A stretch of 64,000 nt of DNA from Bryobacterales bacterium (lineage in GTDB: Bacteria > Acidobacteriota > Terriglobia > Bryobacterales > UBA6623): NCBI GenBank assembly GCA_022826925.1, contig JAJDTX010000130.1, forward strand, positions 1 through 64,000. Reading direction: 5' to 3'. The translations under genes and the position numbers were made by a program. Shown here one piece after another: positions 1-9,024 of the stretch. The notes below the pieces were generated by a model. It saw only the letters and a program-made list of their open reading frames with translations. It did no database searches and had not been told where the DNA came from. Position 1 is the first letter of the stretch. Each line of letters begins with the position of its first letter.

Positions 1-443
1 GAAGAAGCACATTGATTGAAAGGATGAAATGCGCAATACACGAAACAAACGTGGCACTACACAATCTGCAATTTGGAGAGTTTGCGGCCGTAAACCGTTT
101 AAACTACGTACCGACCCGAAAATTACTGTCGAAGATGAGTCAGGCACTGCAGAAGGCGTCCGGGCGTAAGTGCGTCCGGTATTCCGCCCGTCGATTGGAG
201 GCAGCTACATCACCTCGAAACGCCGCGTGATTCACCGACAATTGAATGGGTGGACTCAGTGCGACCGGCAGGGTGCCCGGTCGGAAAGGCGTTCAGCGGA
301 TCATATTGGCGCCTCGCGATGTCTGGCCCCATTCCGAATCCTCCTATCACGTCAGAACTATGGGTCGTCACGCCGCAGTGCTTGGTTGAGCGTCGTCGGA
401 GCACCCACCGGCCTTGATGATCCGCAAGCCAAGATGAATGACC
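1..443. other. Intergenic, no gene recognised
   Basis: This stretch at the window edge is less GC-rich than the rest, particularly around 60-130. The short open frames on both strands show no recognisable family, no ribosome binding site and no compositional support. It may be decayed sequence next to the CRTAC1-like remnant that follows. No RNA gene was seen in it. Confidence 0.5.
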
Positions 444-773
444 TTACCGACAGCAGCGTGGTCCGACACTGCCAAGTTGCCCGCGTGCTCGGATCGCCCG
501 ACCCACTGTGGATCTTCAGCGCAGTGCCATCACGGCGAATTCTGACGATCAAGGCACCTGCTCTGGCTCGCGCACTTCCAATGCTTGGTTTGCCGAAACG
601 CGCCCGAGATCTTGAACGGTGCCGCCGGGCCAGGTGACCTGCACCGCAATATCTTCGGATTCTCCCAGGCCGAAATGCACCCCGTCATGGCTGGACGAGG
701 CGTAGCCGACCGCACTGCTCATCACGTTGGCCTGCCGATCCGCGCGGATGATCGCGCCTATGCAGTCGCGGTT
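444..773. repeat. 330-bp duplicated segment, copy A
   Basis: This segment aligns end to end with 14757-15086, with roughly nine in ten bases identical by eye and two compensating one-base indels. It covers the last ~225 bp of a CRTAC1-like reading frame (minus strand) plus ~105 bp beyond its stop codon. Similarity stops abruptly at both ends. Copy B carries the end of the intact gene at 14862-16526, so copy A looks like the displaced or leftover partner. Cause (segmental duplication, deletion of a second full gene, or a mobile repeat) cannot be told from this window. Confidence 0.85.
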
Positions 774-791
774 TGATTTACGACTCTTCAC
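549..791 (-). pseudogene. CRTAC1/ASPIC-UnbV C-terminal remnant
   Basis: The minus-strand frame encodes about 80 residues that match the extreme C-terminus of the protein at 14862-16526 (shared RKSNRD, NVM-SAVGYASSSHDGVHFGLG and EVREPEQVP blocks, same TGA stop). This is the ASPIC/UnbV domain that ends CRTAC1-type FG-GAP proteins. The signal peptide and all FG-GAP repeats are absent: upstream of 791 on this strand the homology ends and the adjacent DNA belongs to the promoter region and start of the divergent histidine kinase gene. The frame carries no stop or shift, so the truncation may be recent. It is very unlikely to yield a functional protein. Confidence 0.8.
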
Positions 792-821
792 CCGCGCTCG
801 TGGTCATATGATGATGAGTCG

Positions 822-3329
822 GTGACGCGATCCGGGCAGCCTCGTCGGTCGCTCTCGATGCGCCTGCGCCTAGCCTTTCTGGGGCTGGGCCTGGCCGCCA
901 TTGGGCTAACAGGATTTCAGTCCTATCAGATTGCCCACCGTGCCCTTCAGCAGGCCAGCTACGAACGTCTGACGGGCATTCGGGAAACTAAGAAGCGCCA
1001 AGTCGAGACATACTTTCGAGACACGGCTCGTATCCTCGCAACCCTCGCGCGAGACGAATCCGTAGCCGACGCCTACTTGGGCTTTCAAGCCGCATGGTTG
1101 CAGCTCGAGACCCAGGCTTCGCACGGCGAGAACCGAGAAGTGCTCGCCGCCGCTTACGTTAATCGCGTAGTGTCCCGCTTTCCCGGCCAGCCCGAACCGC
1201 CCGCGTCCAATGACCTCCTCCCGGCTTCCGTGGCAGGGACAGTGCTGCAGGCTCGCTATTGGCTGAACTCGACGTCGGAGCCGACCACCCTCGGTGACGA
1301 CTATGCCGCCGTGCATCGTTTGCATCACCCCAGCTTGGCCGATTTTGCGGATGCCTTCGGCTTTGAAGACCTGCTGCTTATCGATCCGACATCGGAGACC
1401 GTGCTCTATTCCGTACGGAAGGGGCATGACCTCGGCATCGCGCTCGAGCAGGTCGGCTATGCAAGCAGCAGTCTTCGCGAGGCTGCAAGGCGCAGCCTGG
1501 CGGTGGGAGCCGGCACGGTAATCGTCGACTTCGCCCCCTACTCTGGATCATTCGGCTCGCCGGCGCTCTTTGCCACGCATGCCGTAGTCGCTCCCGGCGG
1601 CGAGCAAGGCGTGTTGGCAGCACGTTTGTCGGCTCGCAAGCTCGACGACGTGATGACAGGCGGCGGCAGCTGGCTACGCGAAGGCCTCGGCGAATCGGGC
1701 GAAACCTACTTGGTGGGCTCTGATCTCCTGATGCGCAGCGATTCCCGCTTCCAGCTCGAGACCCCGGATGCCTATTACAGGCAATTGCGCGAAATCGGCT
1801 ACTCGCCGAGTTCGCTCGAGCGGCTGAGGAGCAGCGGCACCTCGGTCCTCCTCCAAGCCGTGGACACCGCTGCCGCGCGCCAGGCACTTGCGGGCAGGGC
1901 AGCCACCCAGCAAGTCGCTGACTATCGCGGCATCCAAGTGCTCAGCTCGTATACGCCGCTCGCCCTTCCCGACCTCGATTGGGCCCTGCTTTCGGAAATC
2001 GACGTGGAGGAGGTGTTTCGTCCGGTGCGGGCGCTGCGCCTCCAACTGGCGGCCTTGGCCCTGTTGATCTCCGGCGCCTTTGCCGTCGTCGGCTACCTCA
2101 TCGCCCGCAGAACCACCCGACCATTGCTCGCCCTGACGGCGGAGGTCGAGCGCCTCGGTCGGGGTGGCCGCATCCAGGCCAAGTCGGCCAGAACTTTCCG
2201 CGCGGCAGACGACGAAATCGCCCGACTGTGGCAGACCTTCGAAGATCTCACTGAGCGACTTAGTGCCACGCTCGTGTCCCGCGACCACCTCGACAGCCTG
2301 CTGGCGTCCATGATCAACGCCGTCTTTGTCTTGGGCAACGTGGGCGGCGGAAGCCGCAGCAGTCCTCTCGTCACCTCGGCGAACCCGGCGGCCTGCCGCT
2401 TGCTGGGCTACAGCGCGGAGGAGTTGCGCGACATCCCGCTCCGAGCGATCGTCGGAAGCGCGACTGACGAGCCTCCCTGGATAGCGCGGCTGCGCCGTGA
2501 CAGCTCGTTGCCCGCGATAGAGAAGGAGCTCGTCGCCGCCGACGGCCGACGCATCCCGGTGCTCTTCACCGCTGCGCTTGTCGACGACTCTGGAAGCGCG
2601 GGCCGCGAAGCAGTCTGCGTGGCGCAGGACATCACGGAGCGCAAGGCCGCCGAAGAGCGCTTGCGGGCTAGTCGCCAAGAACTCCGCGTATTGGCTGGGA
2701 GGCTGCTCAACGCCCAGGAAGATGAGCGCAGCAGGCTCGCCCGCGAGCTTCACGACGACGTGACCCAGCGCCTGGCGATGCTGGCCATCGATGCCGGCAA
2801 GCTGGCTCGCGGCGCCAAGCTGGACGAGAATGATCGGAATGCGCTGGCGAGGCTCAAAGAGCTAATCGTCGTCCTGTCGCATGATGTCCAAGACCTGTCC
2901 CGGCGACTGCACCCGGCGATGCTCGACGACCTCGGTCTGCCTGCCGCTATGCGCGCCGAGTGCCGGAGCCTCTCCAAGCGGTTGGGCATCCCGGTGTCCT
3001 GCGCCTCCGAGAACCTGCCTGTGGAGTTCCCGCGTGAATCCTCCCTGGCGCTCTACCGCATCGCCCAGGAGTCGTTTCGCAACATCGCCGCTCATTCCGG
3101 CGCTACCGAGGTCAGCGTCGAGCTAGGCTTCGTGAACGGCAACGTGCGACTCAGCATCGAGGACGACGGCCAAGGCTTTGATCGGGAGGAGGCGCGCCGC
3201 AGCGGAGGCTTGGGGCTAGCCAGCCTCGGCGAACGGGCACGGCTCGTCGGCGGGCGCATCGACATCCGCACCTCCCCCGGGGAAGGGGTGAGAATATCGG
3301 TCGAGATCCCGCAGACAAACTCGCTATGA
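822..3329 (+). CDS. Membrane sensor histidine kinase, NarL type
   Basis: This is an 835-residue transmembrane sensor kinase expected to phosphorylate the regulator encoded just downstream. An N-terminal membrane segment (about residues 17-33) precedes a ~370-residue periplasmic sensor region, probably Cache-like. A second membrane segment (around 405-430) leads into HAMP, then a PAS domain (~490-610). The HisKA_3 dimerisation domain carries RELHDDV with phospho-acceptor His644. The C-terminal HATPase domain shows the N box ESFRNIAAHS and the G boxes DDGQGFD and GGLGLASLGERA. The GTG at 822 is used; the ATG at 858 starts exactly before the membrane segment and is equally plausible, as neither has a clear ribosome binding site. 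The stop overlaps the next gene by 4 bp (ATGA). The ligand is unknown. Confidence 0.92.
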   Translation: MTRSGQPRRSLSMRLRLAFLGLGLAAIGLTGFQSYQIAHRALQQASYERLTGIRETKKRQVETYFRDTARILATLARDESVADAYLGFQAAWLQLETQASHGENREVLAAAYVNRVVSRFPGQPEPPASNDLLPASVAGTVLQARYWLNSTSEPTTLGDDYAAVHRLHHPSLADFADAFGFEDLLLIDPTSETVLYSVRKGHDLGIALEQVGYASSSLREAARRSLAVGAGTVIVDFAPYSGSFGSPALFATHAVVAPGGEQGVLAARLSARKLDDVMTGGGSWLREGLGESGETYLVGSDLLMRSDSRFQLETPDAYYRQLREIGYSPSSLERLRSSGTSVLLQAVDTAAARQALAGRAATQQVADYRGIQVLSSYTPLALPDLDWALLSEIDVEEVFRPVRALRLQLAALALLISGAFAVVGYLIARRTTRPLLALTAEVERLGRGGRIQAKSARTFRAADDEIARLWQTFEDLTERLSATLVSRDHLDSLLASMINAVFVLGNVGGGSRSSPLVTSANPAACRLLGYSAEELRDIPLRAIVGSATDEPPWIARLRRDSSLPAIEKELVAADGRRIPVLFTAALVDDSGSAGREAVCVAQDITERKAAEERLRASRQELRVLAGRLLNAQEDERSRLARELHDDVTQRLAMLAIDAGKLARGAKLDENDRNALARLKELIVVLSHDVQDLSRRLHPAMLDDLGLPAAMRAECRSLSKRLGIPVSCASENLPVEFPRESSLALYRIAQESFRNIAAHSGATEVSVELGFVNGNVRLSIEDDGQGFDREEARRSGGLGLASLGERARLVGGRIDIRTSPGEGVRISVEIPQTNSL

Positions 3330-3973
3330 CTAGATTCCCCTCTTCTCGTAAGCCTCGCGTGCTGGTTGCCGACGACCATCGAATCGTCGCCGAAGGCCTT
3401 CGCGGGTTGCTCGAGCCGGAATTCGAGTTGCTGGAGGTAGTAGAAGACGGCCGAGCGCTCCTGGAGGCGCATGATCGTTTGCACCCCGATATCGTAGTCG
3501 CCGACGTGACGATGCCCCTCCTCAATGGCATCCAGGCCGTACGCCGCTTGCGCGAGTCCGGATCGTCAGCGAAGTTCATCTTCCTTACGATGCACCCCGA
3601 GGTGAGCTACGCGACCGAGGCGCTCGATGCCGGTGCCGCGGGCTATGTCCTGAAGCACTCGGCCCCCGAAGAGCTGGTCACCGCGATCCGCGAAGCCCTG
3701 GCTGGACGCACCTATGTCACGCCCCGCATCGCCGGCGGAGTATTGGAAGCTTTGCGCCGCGGCGGCGAGGTTAAGCCCCGCCTAACCTCCCGCCAAGCGG
3801 AGGTGTTGCAACTGGTCGCCGAGGGTCGCTCCGCGAAAGAGATTGCGACGCTGCTCGACCTATCGCCTCGCACGGTCGAATCCCACAAATACGCCATCAT
3901 GGAGCAGGTAGGCGTCAAGACCACCGCAGAGTTGGTCCAATACGCAGTCAAGCAGGGTCTGGTCGGCCGCTGA
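3326..3973 (+). CDS. NarL/FixJ response regulator
   Basis: This 215-residue regulator has an N-terminal receiver domain (acidic pair at 16-17, phospho-acceptor Asp60 in VVADVTMP, conserved Lys in GYVLKHS) and a C-terminal LuxR-type helix-turn-helix (LTSRQAEVLQLVAEGRSAKE through SPRTVESHK). It overlaps the upstream kinase gene by 4 bp, so the two form a translationally coupled pair. It should act as a cytoplasmic DNA-binding regulator; its targets are not visible. The exported-protein gene 139 bp downstream is one candidate simply by position. Confidence 0.94.
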   Translation: MTRFPSSRKPRVLVADDHRIVAEGLRGLLEPEFELLEVVEDGRALLEAHDRLHPDIVVADVTMPLLNGIQAVRRLRESGSSAKFIFLTMHPEVSYATEALDAGAAGYVLKHSAPEELVTAIREALAGRTYVTPRIAGGVLEALRRGGEVKPRLTSRQAEVLQLVAEGRSAKEIATLLDLSPRTVESHKYAIMEQVGVKTTAELVQYAVKQGLVGR

Positions 3974-4112
3974 GCGCTTCGCCGGCATCTCCCGCGAGAC
4001 CCGAAAATTCCTTTTCCTTCTACCGTAGTTTTTCGGATTGCCCCAACGGCTCGCTCGCCGTAGCCTGAAACGCGTGAGGTCGTGGAAAACACGCCTAAGG
4101 AGGACAACGACG

Positions 4113-4523
4113 ATGCTGAGCACTCGCAAAGCCCTGTTAAATCTGGTCGCCGCCGCTGCCCTTGGAAGCCTTGCTTCAAGCGCCTTCGCGGTGGACATCG
4201 GAGACAAGCAGGAGGCAATGAAGCTGAAGAGGCTGGCCAATCTCGAGGAGACCGCCTCGACGAGCGCCGAATTCGAGCGGATCGCCCGCCTATACAAGCT
4301 CCGCGCCGAAATGCTCGACGAGAAGGTTGACCGCCACCAGCGTCTCGAGAAGCGTTACGCCGCCGCGCCGGCCTCGCTGCTCGCCAAACGCGGAACGGCT
4401 TGGAATACGCCGAAACGCCAGCGCCAGCTGGCGCGGACGGCGCACAAGCAAGCCGCCGAAGCGCGCGAGATGGCTACCGCCTACCTTGCCAAGGCCGACG
4501 CAGCGTTGACTGCTGCCGACTAG
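4113..4523 (+). CDS. Small exported helical protein, unknown function
   Basis: This is a 136-residue protein of unrecognised family. The start is fixed by a strong AAGGAGG at 4097-4103, nine bases before the ATG. Residues 1-26 form a signal peptide (MLSTRKALLNLVAAAALG then an ASSAFA cleavage site), so it is exported. The mature part is rich in Ala, Lys, Arg and Glu with few hydrophobic clusters and looks entirely alpha-helical, with an N-terminal KLKRLANLEE-type heptad region. No cysteines or enzyme motifs are visible. It follows the NarL two-component pair, has its own likely ribosome loading site, and is followed by a hairpin that may terminate it. Confidence 0.75.
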   Translation: MLSTRKALLNLVAAAALGSLASSAFAVDIGDKQEAMKLKRLANLEETASTSAEFERIARLYKLRAEMLDEKVDRHQRLEKRYAAAPASLLAKRGTAWNTPKRQRQLARTAHKQAAEAREMATAYLAKADAALTAAD

Positions 4524-4548
4524 TTCCTGCCCCGGGCCAGAGGCTCAT

Positions 4549-4573
4549 GCGGGCGTCTCTTCGAGGCGTCCGC
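4549..4573 (+). terminator. Candidate intrinsic terminator hairpin
   Basis: An 11-bp stem (4549-4559 with 4563-4573, two G-U pairs, 3-base loop TTC) lies 26 bp after the stop of the small exported protein. It is followed by TCTGCTTTGTGTG, a weak T-rich run. The position and strength fit a terminator separating that gene from the lipid operon. Confidence 0.5.
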
Positions 4574-4681
4574 TCTGCTTTGTGTGCCGAGCATGTTCGG
4601 CAGATTGACAGCGGAGAGTCCCGCGGAGAGCCTAATGAAGGTGAAGTTCTGGCATGAATCTCTTTTTTGTTTAGATATTGT

Positions 4682-4694
4682 ATAGTTATACTAT
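4682..4694. promoter_or_regulatory. AT-rich palindrome at head of lipid operon
   Basis: ATAGT-TAT-ACTAT is a perfect 13-bp odd-centred palindrome inside a sharply AT-rich island (4660-4694) in otherwise GC-rich DNA. It ends at the ATG of the desaturase gene and overlaps TATAGT/TATACT hexamers that could serve as a -10 element. It could be an operator for the MerR/B12 regulator encoded at the end of the operon; that link is inference only. Confidence 0.4.
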
Positions 4695-5730
4695 GGCGCA
4701 GGGCGTGGCGCAGTCGTCCCCGAACAAGCCACATGACCTAGGCCACTCGGAAGACGCGGTTGCGGGGCCGTCGGCAGCGACTCGTGAGCGGCGGCTGCCG
4801 CCTTGGCTGCGCCGCTGGTTCGATAATCACCAAGCCCTCGGGGACGAGGCACGACAGGCTGGTGTCGAATGGCTGCGGTGCCTTCCGTTCCTGGCTATGC
4901 ATGCAGCGACACTGGGCGTCATCTGGGTCGGCTGGAGTCCGGTGGCGATTTGGATTGCGGCTGCCGCGTTCCTAGTCCGTATGTTCGCAATCACTGGCTT
5001 CTATCACCGCTACTTCTCGCACCGCGCATTCCGCACGTCGCGGGCATTCCAAGGGCTAATGGCCTTCGTCGGAGGATGCGCCGCGCAGAGGGACCCGATG
5101 TGGTGGGCGTCGCACCACGTTCAGCATCACTTGCACTCTGACTCTCCCGGCGACCCGCATTCCCCGAGCCTGTCAGGGTTCCTGGGCAGCCACGCAGGGT
5201 GGTTCATGACAGGGGAGGGATTCCAGACGCGATCCAAATTCGTGCGCGACTGGGAGAGATTCGCCGAGCTGCGCTTTCTCAATCGATTCGACTGGGTGCC
5301 CCCCCTGCTCTTCGCAGCGCTGATCTACGTGCTTGGATGGTCGCTGGAGCGGTTCAGGCCAACCCTCGGCACGAACGGGCCGCAGCTGCTCGTCTGGGGG
5401 TTCTTTATCTCAACCATCTGCCTCTACCACGCAACCTTCACGGTGAACTCCTTGGCCCACGGCTGGGGTCAGCGGCGGTTCGCGACCGGAGATGACAGCC
5501 GGAACAATTGGTTCCTCGCTCTGCTAACCCTCGGCGAGGGCTGGCACAACAACCACCACCACTGTCCGGGCGTGGCCCGGCAAGGGTTCTATTGGTGGGA
5601 AATCGACATCACCTACTACGGCCTGGTCGTCCTGTCCAAGCTCGGCTTGGTCTGGGATCTGCGCCCCGTTCCAGCAGGCGTGGTGGAACGACGACGCATC
5701 GACAGCCCCTCCGGAGGGAGTGCAGCATGA
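4693..5730 (+). CDS. Acyl-CoA/acyl-lipid desaturase, delta-9 family
   Basis: This 345-residue integral membrane di-iron desaturase introduces a double bond into fatty acyl chains. The three histidine clusters of the stearoyl-CoA desaturase family are present: HRYFSH, HHVQHH and HNNHHH, separated by hydrophobic membrane segments. The ATG at 4693 is preferred over the in-frame TTG at 4678, because the family normally starts with a short cytoplasmic leader. It opens a cascade in which each following gene overlaps by 4 bp, so the unsaturated product is probably the substrate for the CFA-like methyltransferases downstream. The electron donor is not encoded in the window. Confidence 0.93.
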   Translation: MAQGVAQSSPNKPHDLGHSEDAVAGPSAATRERRLPPWLRRWFDNHQALGDEARQAGVEWLRCLPFLAMHAATLGVIWVGWSPVAIWIAAAAFLVRMFAITGFYHRYFSHRAFRTSRAFQGLMAFVGGCAAQRDPMWWASHHVQHHLHSDSPGDPHSPSLSGFLGSHAGWFMTGEGFQTRSKFVRDWERFAELRFLNRFDWVPPLLFAALIYVLGWSLERFRPTLGTNGPQLLVWGFFISTICLYHATFTVNSLAHGWGQRRFATGDDSRNNWFLALLTLGEGWHNNHHHCPGVARQGFYWWEIDITYYGLVVLSKLGLVWDLRPVPAGVVERRRIDSPSGGSAA

Positions 5731-6977
5731 GGATCGCGGTGGTCGGCGCGGGAATCTCTGGCCTGACGTGCGCCTACTATCTTTCTGGCCGCCATGACGT
5801 CACGGTCTTTGAAGCATCTGACCGAATCGGCGGCCATGCGCACGCAGTCAACGTCAGTGTTGATGGCCAAACGGCCCACGTCGACACGGGTTTCGTTGTG
5901 TTCAACGAAGTCAACTACCCGCTATTCACTCGATTGCTCCGCGAACTCGAGGTCGACACCCAACCGACGTCGATGAGCTTCAGCGTGCGCTCGGACGTGT
6001 CGGGCGTGGAATACAACGGCTCCTCCGTCAACGGGCTCTTCTCCCAACGGCGCAACCTCATTAGGCCGCGGTTTCTCGGCATGCTGCGCGACATCGCGAG
6101 ATTCCAGCGGGAGGCGCCGACTCTGGCACGTTTGGTAGCAGATGACACGAGTGTGGAATCATTCGTAACTCAGGGGCGGTACTGTCGCAGCTTCGTCGAG
6201 GACTACCTGATTCCGCTGGGCTCCGCCCTCTGGTCCGTGCCGCAAGGGACGTTCAGGCGATTCCCGATACGGCTGGTCGTAGAGTTCCTGGGCAACCATG
6301 GCATGCTGCGGTGGAGTCGGAGGCCCGTCTGGCGAGTGATCCGCGGCGGGTCGAGCCGCTATGTCGAAAGGATCTCTCAGCCGTTCCTGCGCAACATCGT
6401 CCCCAAGACTCCCATAGTAGCCATCGACCGCCGCGCGTATGGAGTCTGCGTGGTGGAACGCTCGGGCAGCTGCGGGGACTTCGACCACGTGATCCTAGCC
6501 TGCCATGCCGACCAAGCGCTCCGGCTCTTGCAGCGCCCTTCCCCCCGCGAATCGGAGATCTTGGGATCGTTCCCGTACCAGCAGAACGAAGCCGTGCTCC
6601 ACACCGACCCGGCACCCCTCCCCAAGCGCCGCCGGGCTTGGGCGAGTTGGAACTACCGTGTTCGGAGGCAGTCCAACGAGCGCGCCACCGTGACCTACAA
6701 CATGAATCGTCTGCAGGGAATCGAAACCCGAGCGCTGCTCAACGTCACGCTCAACGATTTTTCGGAAATCGCCGATGGGCGAATACTGAAACGGATGCGC
6801 TACGAGCATCCAGTATTCACTTCTGCACGCTCTAGATCGCAGGAGCGCCATCGGGAGCTTATCGATACGAATCGAACGTCGTACTGCGGTGCCTACTGGG
6901 GATATGGATTCCACGAAGACGGCGTGCGAAGCGCCGTTAAGGTCTGCCGCGCACTCGACCCGGAGTCAGCCAAGTGA
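5727..6977 (+). CDS. FAD/NAD-binding amine-oxidase-like protein, COG2907
   Basis: This 416-residue flavoprotein starts directly with a Rossmann dinucleotide motif (VVGAGISGL, then an acidic residue in [13 protein letters not shown]), typical of the flavin amine oxidase/desaturase superfamily and of the COG2907 subgroup. The start is set by a GGAGGGAG at 5713-5720 and a 4-bp ATGA overlap with the desaturase. COG2907 proteins are repeatedly found beside DUF1365 and CFA-synthase genes, and relatives in the Rhodobacter furan-fatty-acid pathway act on methylated acyl chains. A role in oxidising or desaturating a modified lipid is therefore likely, but the exact reaction is not shown by the sequence. 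Confidence 0.88.
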   Translation: MRIAVVGAGISGLTCAYYLSGRHDVTVFEASDRIGGHAHAVNVSVDGQTAHVDTGFVVFNEVNYPLFTRLLRELEVDTQPTSMSFSVRSDVSGVEYNGSSVNGLFSQRRNLIRPRFLGMLRDIARFQREAPTLARLVADDTSVESFVTQGRYCRSFVEDYLIPLGSALWSVPQGTFRRFPIRLVVEFLGNHGMLRWSRRPVWRVIRGGSSRYVERISQPFLRNIVPKTPIVAIDRRAYGVCVVERSGSCGDFDHVILACHADQALRLLQRPSPRESEILGSFPYQQNEAVLHTDPAPLPKRRRAWASWNYRVRRQSNERATVTYNMNRLQGIETRALLNVTLNDFSEIADGRILKRMRYEHPVFTSARSRSQERHRELIDTNRTSYCGAYWGYGFHEDGVRSAVKVCRALDPESAK

Positions 6978-7750
6978 ACAGCAGCCTGTACAGGGGCTGG
7001 GTCCGCCACCGCCGTTTCCTCCCCGTGAAACACGAGTTCCGCTACCGCGTGTTTCAGGTCCTTCTGGACCTGTCAGAGCTCGACAGCGTGTTTGCCGGAC
7101 GCTGGCTCTGGTCGGCGAAGCGGTTCTCTCTGGCGTGGTTCCGCAGAGAGGATCACCTGGGCGATCAATCGCTGCCTCTCGAGGAGGCAGTCCGGCGGGA
7201 GGTCGAGCGCGAAACGGGAGTGCGCCCGCAAGGACCGATCCGGTTGCTGACGCACTTGCGCTATTTCGGATATGTCATGAATCCGGTGAGTTTCTACTAC
7301 TGTTTCGACAAGACCGGCCAGCGCGTGGAGTCCATCGTGGCGGAGGTGCATAACACCCCGTGGGGCGAAAGACACTGCTATACGTTCGCTTGGAATGACG
7401 GCCAAGCGTCCGCTGCGGCAAACACGTTCGAGTTCCGCAAAGAATTCCATGTTTCGCCTTTCATGGCGATGGATCAGTCCTACCGCTGGAGTTTCTCCGA
7501 CCCGGCGGGTGTTCTTGCCGTCCACATGGAATCCAGCGAAGGCGGCAAGGACATCTTCGACGCAACCCTCCGACTGGAGAGGGTGCCTATGGACGGTCCG
7601 GCGCTGGCAGGGGTGCTAGTGCGGTACCCGCTAATGACGCTCCATGTCGTGGCAGCCATCTACTGGCAGGCGCTCCGGCTGTTCCTGAAGCGATGTCCGT
7701 TTCACCCGCACCCCAAGCTCGCCGTCCCGCCTCGTTCGACAGTCCAATGA
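6974..7750 (+). CDS. DUF1365 family protein
   Basis: This 258-residue protein belongs to DUF1365, recognised from the N-terminal [20 protein letters not shown] segment, the [20 protein letters not shown] block and the [15 protein letters not shown] block. The biochemical activity of the family is not established. It is almost always encoded between a COG2907 flavoprotein and a CFA-like methyltransferase, exactly as here, so a role in the same lipid modification is inferred. It starts with GTG in a 4-bp GTGA overlap with the previous gene and ends in a 4-bp overlap with the next. Confidence 0.9.
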   Translation: MNSSLYRGWVRHRRFLPVKHEFRYRVFQVLLDLSELDSVFAGRWLWSAKRFSLAWFRREDHLGDQSLPLEEAVRREVERETGVRPQGPIRLLTHLRYFGYVMNPVSFYYCFDKTGQRVESIVAEVHNTPWGERHCYTFAWNDGQASAAANTFEFRKEFHVSPFMAMDQSYRWSFSDPAGVLAVHMESSEGGKDIFDATLRLERVPMDGPALAGVLVRYPLMTLHVVAAIYWQALRLFLKRCPFHPHPKLAVPPRSTVQ

Positions 7751-9024
7751 CCGAAGCATCTGCTCCCAAGCTCGCGCTGCCCAGCAGGACGGTTGCATTC
7801 CGCTGGATGCAGCCGCTGGCCAAGCGAAGCCTGAAGAATCGCCTGAAGGGACTGAGAAGGGGTGGCCTGATGATCGAAGAGGACGGCACGGCCCGCTTCT
7901 TCGGCGAGCCGGGCGGTCTCCGAGCTACAGTCGCCATCCGGAACTCGCAATTCTGGACGGATGTCGTGCTAGGAGGGACTCTCGGGGCCGCCGAGTCGTA
8001 CATCCTCGGACGCTGGCAAGCAGACGACCTGACCGCGGTGTGCCGCATACTTGCGCGCAATCTGGACCTGAGCGACGGCATGGAAGGGGGTTGGGCCAAG
8101 GGTGCTTCGATGGCTGCCAGGTGCTTGCATGCCCTAAACCGCAACACCCGCCGGGGGGTGGCCAGCAACGTCAAGGCGCACTACGATCTCGGGAACGATT
8201 TCTTCAGGCTATTGTTGGACGAGACGATGAGCTACTCGTGCGCCATATTCCGGTCCCCTGACGAGCCGCTCGAGACCGCTTCGACGCGCAAGCTAGACCT
8301 GGCCTGTCGCAAGCTGGACCTTACGCCCGCGGACCACTTGCTTGAGATCGGCACAGGATGGGGCAGCTTGGCCATCCACGCGGCACGGGAGTATGGTTGC
8401 CGGGTCACGACGACGACAATCTCGAGCGAACAGCACCTGTTGGCCCGGCAGAGGGTGAGCGATGCCAACCTCGGGGATCGCATTGAGGTGAGGCATCAAG
8501 ACTACCGCGACCTCACTGGGCGCTTCGACAAGATCGTCTCGATCGAAATGATCGAGGCGGTCGGGCACGAGTTCGTCCCGGAATACTTCGCCCGCTGCAG
8601 CAACTTGCTGAAGAACGACGGCTTGATGCTACTACAAGGGATCTTGATGGCCGAGCATCGCTACGAATCATACAGGCGCTCAGCCGATTTCATCCAGCGC
8701 TACGTCTTCCCGGGAAGCTGCCTCGTATCGATGGCGACGATCGCCGGTGCGGTTGCCCGAAGATCCGACATGCGCATGGTCCATCTCGAGGACCTCGCCC
8801 CGCACTACGGCGAGACCCTGCGCCGCTGGAAGGCGAATTTCCACGAGCATCTCCCCGAGATTCGTGCACTCGGTTACCCAGAGGGCTTCATACGCCTATG
8901 GGACTTCTACCTGTGCTACTGCGAAGCGGGCTTCGAGGAACGCTTGATCGGAAATGTTCAGCTGCTGCTGGCCAAACCCGGCAATCGACGCTCGCCGGTC
9001 CGGGCGGCATTGGAGCAGGCGTGA
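7747..9024 (+). CDS. CFA-synthase-like SAM methyltransferase (copy 1)
   Basis: This 425-residue protein is of the cyclopropane-fatty-acid synthase family, which transfers a methyl group from S-adenosylmethionine to a double bond in a phospholipid acyl chain. The SAM motif [11 protein letters not shown] is clear, and the [11 protein letters not shown] and HYGETL blocks align with active-site Cys, Glu and Tyr regions of E. coli Cfa. At the place of the Cfa histidine (LHTIG) this protein has LLQGI. A Gln there is usual for the CFA-like methylases of DUF1365 clusters as I recall them, so the product may be a methylated rather than a cyclopropane chain. Its ATG overlaps the DUF1365 gene by 4 bp. 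Confidence 0.9.
   Translation: MTEASAPKLALPSRTVAFRWMQPLAKRSLKNRLKGLRRGGLMIEEDGTARFFGEPGGLRATVAIRNSQFWTDVVLGGTLGAAESYILGRWQADDLTAVCRILARNLDLSDGMEGGWAKGASMAARCLHALNRNTRRGVASNVKAHYDLGNDFFRLLLDETMSYSCAIFRSPDEPLETASTRKLDLACRKLDLTPADHLLEIGTGWGSLAIHAAREYGCRVTTTTISSEQHLLARQRVSDANLGDRIEVRHQDYRDLTGRFDKIVSIEMIEAVGHEFVPEYFARCSNLLKNDGLMLLQGILMAEHRYESYRRSADFIQRYVFPGSCLVSMATIAGAVARRSDMRMVHLEDLAPHYGETLRRWKANFHEHLPEIRALGYPEGFIRLWDFYLCYCEAGFEERLIGNVQLLLAKPGNRRSPVRAALEQA

Noticed and set aside
1674-2753. 359-codon minus-strand open frame
   Set aside because: It is antisense to the histidine kinase, whose domains are fully explained on the plus strand. Its composition (Arg, Gly, Gln rich) is typical of a GC-rich shadow frame.
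822-3973. Kinase-regulator pair as a novel system
   Set aside because: Domain order and the 4-bp overlap are standard for NarL-type two-component systems.
7747-9024. Gln in place of the Cfa active-site His taken as inactivation
   Set aside because: The Cys, Glu and Tyr regions are intact and Gln seems usual in the CFA-like subgroup of these clusters, so a different product is more likely than loss of function.
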